Of a stretch of 64,000 nucleotides of DNA, positions 1 to 11,900 are shown piece after piece. Within the stretch, counting starts at the first letter, position 1, and each line of letters starts with the position of its first letter. The stretch comes from Hemicentrotus pulcherrimus. Lineage: Eukaryota > Echinodermata > Echinoidea > Camarodonta > Strongylocentrotidae. The translations under genes were made by a program, and so were the position numbers. A model generated the notes under the pieces. It ran no database searches. It saw nothing but the letters and a program-made list of their open reading frames with translations, and was not told where the DNA came from. The DNA is taken from the NCBI GenBank assembly GCA_003118195.1, contig BEXV01000223.1:113767-177766 (forward strand). Direction: 5' to 3'.

Positions 1-484
1 AATATGAAGGCATTTGAAGAGCCATGCTTTTCAGGGAACATGTCTTATCTGATGTTCTTCCACACTTGCATTATAACAAATGATAAAGTTCACGAATTAT
101 TTTTCACCCCTTCCCAGAACTCAACCTTCTCTTTAATGCGCCTCGGAATAGAATTTTTAGATAGACAGCGCTATAGAAATGCCTATAATTACTATTGTTA
201 TTAGATAAAATATGTACCAGTGTAGATAGCATTCGTAATATGTCAAGTTCATTTACCAAATTTTAAATTCATCAGATACATTTCTTTTGCACTTATGTCT
301 GTCTTTGTGGGACAGAGTAATTATTTATGTTATTTTTTCACAAGATGCAGTCAACTTCAGATGTAATATTTTCAATAAATTGCTACTTTGTCATTTGAAA
401 TATTTTTAAGAGAATGAGCACTTCTCTACAATACATTTGTGATTAATCTTTTAAAACTTATAATCCTCCTTTCTAAATCTGCAG
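1..484 (+). other. VPS13 intron, 3' part; no gene seen
   Basis: This is the tail of the intron before the first exon in the window. It ends in a pyrimidine-containing acceptor (ctgcag at 479-484). Short open frames here are AT-rich and match nothing in VPS13. Confidence 0.7.
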
Positions 485-2940
485 TGATAGAGCCAATCTC
501 ATCAAAAGCTCAGCTACGGCTCAACCCCAAACCAGAGTCCAACCTGTCTGTCCCTCAAGCCTATGTAAATCTGGTCATACAAAGCATTGGATTGGGTGTC
601 CGTCGCAAGCAAGTAAGTTCATGCGTTGTCAAGCATACTTGTACCCATTCAGGTAGGAAGGAATTCCTTGAATGTTGTGAGCACCAAAAAAACACGGGCC
701 TAGTGCAGCCTGGGTCATATTGGAGCACTATGAAAATATCCAATATTGATATACTTATTATAAGGATTATTATTAATAGTAGAAGTATTACCTCAGACAT
801 GCTGTTACTAAAGCAAACTCTATTTCTATCTTAAGTATGAAAGTCGATGAAGATATCTCAGGTATTCCATTGTACACGCAAGCGGGTCTGGTTCACTGGT
901 AAATGGCATATACGATATATATGTTTGATAGTTGTGCAGGAAATTTACACTGGGTAGGACAGATATTCTTATATTTTACCACCCTACTGCATATGATATG
1001 TGCTCTAATGTGATAAATATGTTTAATAAGGTTCTTTGATACTTTAGCAGGAAATGAAATGCAGATGGGAAAAACATTTATTTCAGTATGAGCTTCATGA
1101 GCAATTGTTTGACTAATCTTGACTTGTTTTATAGTTTGTGATTGTAGTACAGGGACGTGATGCAGCTGCTTGTATCGTTTGAAAGAATGACTCGCAATGA
1201 ACCATTCAGGAAGTACAAACCAGATGTTCCTCTTCATGGCCATGCCAAAGAATGGTAAGCTTAAAGTAGACAAAGAATGTGAGCCAAAAATATGCTGTGT
1301 TGATTTAATATTTTATTTTTATTAAATTATTGTCCAAAAGTGTTGCTGCACTCTAGCTCTGTATAGTTTTCATAAAGATTGTCTCTTACACCCAGTAGCC
1401 TGATGATGAGCTCATACTGGACAGATTGACTAAATAGTACAACAACCTATTTGACTACCACTTTCAAAAGCTTTTTGTCATCCATGCTGTTATTAATCTT
1501 AATTTTAAAAAATCCTTTTGTACTGTGAAGCAATGTTTGTTTTTTATAATTCACTGTAGAAGCATATTTGTATATTGTCTTCTCTGGGGAAAAACACTTA
1601 TCAATGTGAGGCACTATCCTCAGAAGAGGAGTAAAAATACTCCCATTTCACATAGATATCTCTATTTGAAACATGTTGCATATGTCGCATAATGCCTGTG
1701 ACAGCAGGAAATTATATACCCTTCCATATTAAATACTCCATAGGTACATGTAGAAATACATTGAAAACAAGCAGTACAAATTACCCCATTCCACTTTGAT
1801 AACTCCATGTGAATCATTTCTCTACATGTAGGTGGCACTATGCTCAGAACAGTATCTTGGAGGAAACTGTGAGACGGAGACATCGTATGTGGTCGTGGGC
1901 TCACATCAGGAAGCATCGTAAGCTGGTCAAGCATTACATCAACCTGTATGTGGACAAACTGGACACCAACAAACCTTCCAAAGACTTGCTGAAGAAGCTT
2001 GAGGTATGCTTTATTCCCTCTGAGGAAAGGGCATATATTCCAAAAGTGATTGCTATTAGAAACTTAAGATCTCATGAATTAATTGTTCCAATACAATATA
2101 TTGCAATGGATGTAATTCCAATAGCCAGTTTTGGGCTATATATAACCTCAAAATGCAGATATGTATAGTTTATGCTGATAAAGACATATATTTGGGCCTT
2201 CAATCATGTCAACATAAGAATTATTTTGTGCCTAATGAAAGAATTGACAAGGGTTCTAAATGGGACCCCTAATGTTTAATGCAATTAAGTGAACTAAACT
2301 TGTCTACAAGCAACTCACCTCAAGGGTATCCATACACAGTGTGCTTTAATTATTGAATGAGCATATACTCTCTGTGAAGTTTGTAATACTTACATGATAT
2401 CTTCTCATAAAAATAATAATAATAACAATAGTGGGCACTACTGCGGTGCAGTATTAATACCCTGGCTTTAGCAGATGGTGTGTGGTCTTGCTAAAGGACA
2501 CCAGTATATATTGAAAAGCAAAAATTTGAGTATTTTAGACTTTTCATAAATTCACATCAAAAACATGAAATCTCTTTGATGATAACAGATATGAATGATG
2601 TGAATCAATATTTTATGCCTCTAAAAAAAAAAAAAAAAAAAAAATATTTTCAAAGATACTAACAGCTTTCCACATAAGTCCAACTTAGAGATAAGTTCAA
2701 CTTAAAAATCTTTGTGAAACACCCCCCTGTACATATTCTCACCCTAGGACATGGAGAGAGAACTTGATGTGTTCAACATCACCTTGAGCCGACAGCAGGC
2801 TGAGGTAGAGTTCAAGAAGAGAGGACTCAAAAAGAAGAAGGAGAAAGCAGAAAGCGGAGGATGGTTTGGAGGATTGTGGGGAGGAAAAAAGAAAGACCAG
2901 AAGAAGCAAGCAGAAGAAGATGACTTAGCATCTATGGCTA
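485..2940 (+). CDS. VPS13A: VPS13 exons 1-4: end of N-terminal region and first rod segment
   Basis: Exons: 485-612, 1148-1254, 1832-2003, 2748-2940 (about 200 codons). Exon 1 starts inside a codon and encodes [16 protein letters not shown], which aligns near residue 230 of human VPS13A, just after the chorein domain. Exons 2-3 give [14 protein letters not shown], then a Trp-rich helical stretch with [12 protein letters not shown], a VPS13 hallmark. Exon 4 gives [17 protein letters not shown], a run of Lys/Arg and the conserved [13 protein letters not shown]. Donors are gtaagt, gtaagc, gtatgc and gtaggt. A MITE fragment ends 20 bp before exon 4. Confidence 0.94.
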
Positions 2941-5900
2941 GTAGGTTCATTTAGATACAGATATGAAGCTAGATGTATCTGCTGTGATTATAATGCAGTT
3001 AAACCTGATGAATACTATGAAGTCTGAGATAACTCGAGTCAGAATCTATGGAAGCCATTTCTCACATTGAATTCAAATCATGGAGATTCAATACTTTAAT
3101 TTTAGAATAATTGAGAATTGTAGAAATAAGAAAATTGATAAAAAAATACTTGAATATAATTTTGTATACGTTTTGTACTTTAATAGTCATTGAGAAAAAA
3201 TAGTTTTTGTAGACAGTGTTTGGATTAAATTAAAATTTTATCCTGTTGTGTGTTAGATCTTTTGTTGATTTATATTTTGAACATAAATTGATTGAATAAT
3301 ACATATTATGATATAATGAATAATACGTAATTATAAAAAAAATTGCATGTAGCCATTATCATTTTTACCATCTCACTATACCTTAAATTTATCTCCCCGT
3401 CATACCATTGTATAACTGAAAGATTTGATTGTATTCAGAACAAGTTGTAAACGATTCATTGCTGTGTAAACAAACGGTGTGATAAAAATGTGAGGCGAGT
3501 TATAGATGAACTTTTATTTTTTTTTTTCACATTAAAAAAAGAAGATAGATGTAATCTTTTTGTTGACTTTCTCCAGACAAATTCCAGGATGCCATGACAG
3601 AGGAAGAGAAGGCCAAGCTCTATGCAGCCATCGGATTCAGTGAGACTTCAGTCAATACTACACTACCCAAAGATGTAAGCAAAGAAATTAGATTTCAAGG
3701 GTTTGATTTTATTCACTGTGAGGAGAAATATCATTTGTAACCCTTTTTGAAACATTAATCATTTTATACTTCCATGCAATGTATTCGTGTACAATTTTTG
3801 TTTGATTCTGGAGGATTTTTAAAACTATTTTCTGCACCATAGCATCATTCTAAGCTCTTTCTAAATGTAAACATAATTGGAGTAAGTAACATGAATGCAG
3901 TAAATAAGATTTAAGTAATATATAGAGGGCTTATCACTATGTAATAGGCTTTATAATAGCTAGTCCTCTGATAACAATCATTTGTGCTACATTCTCATCC
4001 ATTATTTTGCATGATTATGTGCATTCTTGAAAAATGCACATAATCTTTCATCTTAACTAATGCATGTAATATGCTAGTGAATGGATATACTTTAGATACT
4101 GTATAGATTGATGTTGCAATATGTGATATATCCCTTTTTCAGTATGTTGGAATAGATGCCAACTTCAAGCTGCTAGAAACCAGTGTGAAGCTCTTTGAAG
4201 ATAGCGATGATGAATTACAGATCTTGAACCTAGCTGTCACAGACTTAGGAGCAGTCTTCAAGCAACGGCCAGCAGCTGAAGCTATCAAGTAAGTACACAC
4301 AGCCAAGTGAAGATTGGAAGATTGTGTGTGATTATATGTTTCTCTCTAATGCGTTACATAGTACTTAATTTAACCCGTTGATAACTGAATTCTGCCATTC
4401 TCATAGGATTATTACAGGGGTCATCCGGTTCCAGTCGGCAATGGGTTAACTGTAGATCTTCCAGTGCCTTTCAATCCTGATACTTTTGGATAAAGATCTA
4501 ACTACTAGATTAACATAATGTTAAATAACAGGAAGAAAACACCATACCGGTATCAGTCTTCCATCAAAATCACTTATTCAGCTAAAATAATACTAACTTG
4601 CAATTGATTGCATGAATATGATAAAGAGAAGTCTATGAATTCAATAAATGGTGTATTATGCATGAAATTACATTTATTGCATGCATACAGAATTCAAATG
4701 TATTGTTTATATCACACACCATGTATCATCTCTCATTTGATCAGGCTAGATCTACAGCTTGGCGAGTTCAGCGTCCTCGGGGCACCCACCAATGGACAGC
4801 GCCCCCAGATGGTAGAGTCACAGGTCACCCTCGAAGACGAGAAGGTCTCTGAGGTCAGTTTTCAGTTTGAGACCAACCCTATGGACGGCAAGGCTGATCA
4901 ACGCATCACTCTACGGACCCAACCTCTCAAGGTTGTCTATGATGCGGTAGGTTCACATGCCACAGTAGTGATGTAGCGAGGCCCCTCACACTCTCAGTCA
5001 TGATCTTGAGGCCGAATTTTACATTCTATATTGGTCTTCTAGTAATCCTGAACAGGCACAAGCAATGATGCGATAGGTCCACACCAGATATGGAGCAAAA
5101 ACCGTTCTCAGTCTTGGGCTTGATCCTGAAACCTGAAGCTAAATCTTGGTCCAGTCCAGGGGTCCATATAAGCTTTTAAACGATGTATAATACAGTGTCT
5201 TAAGTACACGAGTTGGAAGAAATGATGAAGCAAAATTGAAAAGAGATTAAACACACACGATAGGTTTCACGAGCCACCATTATTGGTTATAATTCAAGCA
5301 CTATCTGTATTGCTTCAGTATGATTCTGACATTCTGAATTGATTATTTACATTTTCTCTCTCTGTTTCTACTACTATTCAGCATACAATCAACAGTATAG
5401 CTGCTTTCTTCAAACCTCCACAAGATGTGCAGCTGGATAAGTAAGTTATTTCTACTTTATTTAAAATAATGGAGAGACATTCACTGAAAGCCTATCTGCA
5501 CTAGTTTTGCCAGGAGGGATTAGACCTCCCTTCACGGTCACTGGCAGGTGATTATCTCATCAAATCAGCTCTCAATTAACTTAAGAAAAAGGAGACCATG
5601 GGGAATCAAAGGGTACCGCTTAGGCATTTTTTGGCTATATAAAGGGCGCAAGTAACTACAAGAAGTGCAGTCCCGCTTTAAGTCTTGCTAACACAGCTCA
5701 TTCCTATAGCATCGTAACTTAATCATGGCCTTGTTTCATTAAACTTGTTTATCCGCAACATCTAAGATCTAGGACAAATCTAATCAAATGTAATCATATC
5801 GGTGGTTTATTGTATGAAAGTGGACCCAGATAACATAATTATTTTGAAATGATAAAACTGACAGTGTTCCATTATTTGTTGAATTTGAATTTTCCTTTCA

Positions 5901-8900
5901 GCCTTTCTGCAGCTGCTATGTCCAATCTGACAGAACTGAGCGACACCTCAACCACAGGTCTCCAGTTCATGGTAGACAACAAGCAGATCCTTGATATCAA
6001 TGTGGATGTCAAGTCTACCTATGTCATCATCCCAGAGAAGGGTGTCTTTGATGGGTAGGTGTATACCTGTGATTCATCCTGCCTGCCTGCATTAGAGGCT
6101 AATATACCTCGCATGTCCTTGGTATTTGGGACTTGGGGTATGAAGAGGAATGAAACCAAGGCGATGCCAGTGTGCAGTGCAGGTTGAAGTATGATGGAAG
6201 TAATATCTCAAATGTAATCTTTCAGTCACTTGTTAGTGAAATTCTTCTATTACTTGTGCTTGTGGTGAAAAAATTGTTAGTTTGTTATATTCCTTTTGGA
6301 CATCAATTTGCAGTCTTCAGCCACTGTCACCTTTCTACATGTTTTTTCAAATCTCATTGCCTACAGGAACCAGGTGGTTCCCTATTTAAAGCATAGAGGG
6401 ATGAGAGAATTCAGTCGTCAACAGGTTAAAAACAACATCACTCTATGAGCTTCCATCAACTTATGGATGATTTTTTAAAGCAGATTACAGGATATTTTGA
6501 AGGGATCAATACATTCTCAATGTTACTAGGGATACAAGTCTAACTATCATTGTGTGATGTTACTCTTGTAGCTCAGGATCAGTGCTCGTTGTGGACCTTG
6601 GAAATGTGAAAATGACAACAGAAAGTGAGGAGAGACATGTAGGAGGAAGAACGGAGGTGAGATATGTTGAATTTAGGCTGTCACCCAGTTTTTCTTTTGG
6701 TTTTCATACTCAGCCATAGCTGTTAATTTGCAAATCCTCCCATGTGATAAGTTTGATAGATACACTGCAAACTATAACTGTGATGATTACAAGATTCATT
6801 CTGCATTTACCCTTGTTTCTGTCACATTATTGTAAATGTCACCAACCTTTTCTGATCGAGTCTGATATACTGGATGTGAGATGCGCAATATATGTTGAAC
6901 ATGTATTGACCAGATATTGCAATACAACTACATGTTCATGTATATGATTACATGTAGTTCCTTGCATGAAAATTCACAAGGTAAAGACTAATTTTATTTG
7001 TTTAAATCCTTTTATCACATATTTTATTGCATTAAAGATCTAGAGGATCCTAGTTTCAACTTTTCTGATATTATAGTAGCTGTCACAACATGGCTTATGG
7101 GTAAGAAAATAGAATTGTTTACATGAAGCAGTTATCTCTGACTTTTTCCTCCTCTTACCTCTTATAGAATGAAACACTTGAGGAACTCAAGCGCAAGGCC
7201 TACGATCGATTCAACCTTGACATTCAAAACGTTCAGGTCATCTTTGCTCCAAAAGGTAAAAAAATACAATCTGTATTTTACATTTTTTAAACTAACTTGA
7301 ATGTTTTTTTAATTTGTAATTTCTTCCATTTTGTCTATATCAACTTTTTGAACCTTTTCTTGTTCATTTATTTATACGTTCTATGTTCCTGTGAGGAGGT
7401 GCGATAGCTCAGTCGGTAGAGCAGTCGTCTCTTAATCCGGTGACCCAGGTGCCCGTTGGTAAGGCATTAATCCTCATTACCAGGTCTCTGGGAGAGGACC
7501 TACAGCCGTAGGTCCTCTGGTTGCTTACTAACTCTTAGCGGTCGGGTAAAATAACCACTACTACTCACCACGACTACTGATTTGATGATAGGCATCGTTT
7601 TCTGGCCATGGATTTGACAGAATTATGTTGCACGTTTTATTGTATCAAAGATATAGGGTAAATGCTTTGGTTGTGTTTGGGTTTGAGGTCAGGTCTAGGA
7701 TTCGGGTTAGATTTTATTGATCTTCTCAGAATTCTAGACCTGAGTGTGGTATAGGAAATAACATTGAAATTTTTGCTATTTTCATTTGTAGGTGAAGATT
7801 GGCAGGCTATACGTAAGCAGCATGGATCACCCTTGCATCTCCTTCAACCCATGAATCTTCATATCTCACTACAGAAATGCATGGTGGAGGATGCTAGACT
7901 TCCCAAGTAAGTTGACAGTAGTACAGTCTATTATTTTAATGTTTAGTGTAGTTTGCAAAATCTTTCAGAATTTACTGCGGAACTGCTAATATTGTGGACT
8001 TGCACAAATGTGGCAGTATTTTATTGTCTCTGGGTTTATTTTCACACAGAGTAAAAATGTTCTTAAATTGTGTGAGTCCTCCAGATTCATAAGGGTTCTG
8101 GCTGTAAAATAATTTGCAATTACATTCTGTAAAATTTTCTGGTTTTGTGATACATGATATCATATTTCTGAATAAAAAATGTTCTTCATGAAGTATCTCT
8201 GTATGTGTTTCTTCCATCAAAGTCTTATGTGTATGTACTTATTTCACCATGTTCCAAGCTTGCTTTGTTCTCGCTCAACCTTGTCAGCAAGAATTTGGTC
8301 ACATTTGACAAAGCTCTTTGTGCTTACCTGAGGTTCAGTGAAGGAAAGACACTGCTGCATAGAAATGTAATGTTTGTAGCAGTCACAGCCAGAAAGCAGC
8401 ATTCGCTAGTCACTCAATGCTTATCCACATCTTTCTTGTTCTGTCTCTGTCAAGGATGAAAGTGAAGGGTGAACTACCTGATGTATTAATCGATCTATCA
8501 GACCACAAGCTGAAAGAGATACTGGCCCTTGCAACCAGTATACCGTTACCTGAGAGTGATGAACCTGAAGCACCTACTGCTCAAAAAGACCCCAAGGTAA
8601 AACGATTGTAACGTTTTTATGTTAATGATTGTTATATTATCATGGTTGTATAATTTCCATGGTGTTGTGTCAGTAAAGTTCTTCATCTCAATTGTCATCA
8701 GTAATTTGTCTTCATGAAGAAGCTGAAGTCCATGTCTAAAGCAATAAGAGCTTGCTTTTCATTTTTTCATCGTGTGCAGTAAGTGCTGGGTTTTTTTTCA
8801 TATAAAGACTTTAGTAACAAAGCTTTTTTATCCAGTATTATGCATGAAGACGAGTCTATATATTATCATATATGCTTGGAAATATTTTTATTTTTTCTTC

Positions 8901-11900
8901 AAATGTTCAATGTGTATATAGATTTATATATGTTTACAGAATTTTTGTTAAGGGCGTTCAATCGGATGTTGCTTGATACTGAATGAGTTATGTTTAGATA
9001 TTTTTCTTTATCTTTGAGTACTCTGGTGCGCATGTTGATACTATTCCAAGTGCTTCTATTTCCACTATCCAAATGAATTGTATTAGCACAGATGGTTGCA
9101 TGTATGAGAAACTACTGGATGTAAAAAGACATTATACATTTTGATTTAGGGAATACAAGTTGGGAATTATTTTGGTGTAAGGCCTCTTGAACTATTACTA
9201 CCCAGGCCTCTTTTTCACCCATTGCAACATTTCACATACAAGTGATTTAAAAAAAAAGTTATTTGATCTATCATTAATCTTGATTATATTTGGGAGTAGA
9301 AGGTAAAAGTTAGAAAACTGAGATAACAACATCATTACCTCCTTGGCAGCTCTATCAAGCATGTGTTTTTATTTTCTTTCCTTCTGGTCATATGGCTTTC
9401 TTTTTTGAATCTTCAATCCATGTGGTTTCTTTCAACATGGCATTCTTGATGATACAGGGTAGCGCAGGAGCAGCAGCAGCAATAGGAGGCCAGGCTAAGA
9501 GCAGCCAGGAGGGTGGGTCTGCAACAGCCTCCGTAAGTGTGGTCAAGGCGCTAGTGTCTTTGGAGGAATCGGATGGTTATGAGACGGCGAGTGAATGGAC
9601 AGAGGCAAGATGTTCAGAGAGTGTTGAAGATGGACAGACTAAAATAAAAAATGCTCACCCAACCCCAGAATAATTCCTAACTCATTTTGTTATGTTTTGT
9701 TTATTATTGTTTGTTTTAGATTGTTAGTAAAATTTAGTGTGCATGCCAATAATTGACAGTGTTGCAGCAGAAATTTTCCCCATAAATCTTCCTAACATTC
9801 ATTAGTGTTCTTTGTAAACCACAAAATTTATTTTTGTATGTTGCCATTTTCATTACTTGTTTTTCAGTTTATTTGTTCAAATCCTAAAATTTTATATTGA
9901 GATGAAGTTCATTGCTTTCTCTGATTATTTTTGGCATAAAAGAAAAGATTGTTGAAGTTGTCATAGAACTGTTGCTGGAAGTAACTTTTATTTGGATGTC
10001 TTCATTTTGTTTCATTATTTGTTGATCTTACATCACATTACACATTTAAGTGTTCAAGATATAAGAATTCTTTAGCTTCAAAATTACATTTCCATATATT
10101 ACAAAGTGGAATCACTGTGTAGTCACTCTGAGATGTCTATGCATAAAATGCATGAAAATAATATGCTGTTTCCAAAGTAATTTGATTTTCACTATTTCCA
10201 TTTTCAAAAAAGAGGTAGCATGTTCTGCTCATATTAAGCTCTTTTGCTGTCTCTTGCCTCTATGGTTTGAATGGGTATATGCCACAAAGTGGAATCACTG
10301 TCTTTCGTGTAGTCACTGTAGGAACTCTATGGATGAAATGCATGAGAAATAATATGCTGTTTATGAAGTCAAACCTAAGATTTTCAAGATTGTCATTCTC
10401 CCAAAAGAGGTAGCATGGTCTGCTCATATTTAGCACTTTTGATGTCTCTTGCCTCTGTGGTTTGAACGGGTATATGCTAATTTTTTCCCCCTCCATTTTT
10501 GATCAAAAGTGCTAATGGAACTAACTTGATCTTTTTGGTAATTTGATGTTTTATCTTACATTTTGTTTGATTTTATGTATCATATTGCTAATTTGATTTT
10601 TGGTGCTAATTTCATCACCCATTAGTGCTATTTTTGTTCCAGACTATTTTTGTTTTTCATATATATTATGTTTGTATAAAGATATGTACCTGACATCTAA
10701 TACATGTGTCAAAAATTTCAATCATTTTTGTAGCATTCCATTATTCAGTCAATTGGCCTCATTTTTAAAGAGTATTCCTATCTCTGACATGCAGTGTAGT
10801 TAAGTACATCAAAGAATGGTATCATCTGAAGCTTAACTACATGTATGCACTTGCTAATGGTTTCAAAACATTATTATTTACAGTTTGTATACCTAGGAGA
10901 AAAGAAGATGGATATTGTATCTAACTTTCTTCAAAGTTGCTATCTCAGACAATCTTGAACTATCTCTGTTAATGGGAAACCTGTCACATTCTAGTAAACT
11001 CAATATCATTCTGGTCATTCCAATTCTGCAGAGTGAGACCTATGCTGTAGGGCGAGGCGTGTCAGACAGCAAACTCATCGCCGTGGCAGGAGAAGACAGC
11101 GAAGATGAGTTCTTATCAGCAGACGAGGGATCAAGTCCCTCGCTGCTATCCAAGAAGAAACAGGCCATACAACGCCAGCAGAGTAGCAGCGTCTACTTGA
11201 GATCAGACGTGGAGCTCCAATTTGAACTAAAGAGAGTAAGTCAAAAGGAAGATATTGTTGTGACAGTATTGCAAAATGAATTAAGAAGAAATGAGAACTC
11301 TTAACATGTGTCTTACATTAGCAGAATTTATTAACATTATTTCATGTAATGCAGGTTAATCTTCAAGTCATTTAAATAACTATGTTCTTGTTCCAACTAA
11401 ACCAATTAGACTTGTAAGCGCTTCTATGTTCTTGCTATGTGTACATCCAATAGTTTTTTTTAGATAGCCGTTTGAATATTGTGTGCCATAGGCACTTAAT
11501 ACATATGTGTAATGTGTATTTCCCTTTTCTCTTTTCTTCCTCAAAATCAACTGAGAATATGCAGTGCCAGTGCTCAAACATTGTTATGATGTAAATGACA
11601 AGATGAAATCATTCATCAGCTGTAGAGTTTCTTTATATGAGGCAGTATAAAGAAGTGTGATAATAATAGTCACATTTGTATATTGCTGTATACTACATTT
11701 CTAAGCACTTTGATTATTATTACCCTGGTCATTGGATTCAATTGCTCATCAGCATATTATACTGCACACACTCTGCTCCCTGTGGAGTATTCATACCACA
11801 GACCACTGTAATCCATGGTTATTCTTGTTGACAGGTCACTTTGAACCTAGGCCAGCGAGAGGCTGATGGATCGGAGAGCCCTGTTCTAGGTGTAGCCATC

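Noticed and set aside
561..800. 79-codon minus-strand open frame
   Set aside because: It is antisense to VPS13 exon 1 and its intron, hydrophobic from AT bias, with no recognisable domain.
5633..5650. TATA-box-like sequence (ctatataaaggg) as an internal promoter
   Set aside because: It lies inside an intron with no downstream first exon or start site; AT-rich DNA gives such matches by chance.
7393..7470. tRNA gene on the plus strand
   Set aside because: Box A is perfect but box B is broken and the body matches another SINE copy.
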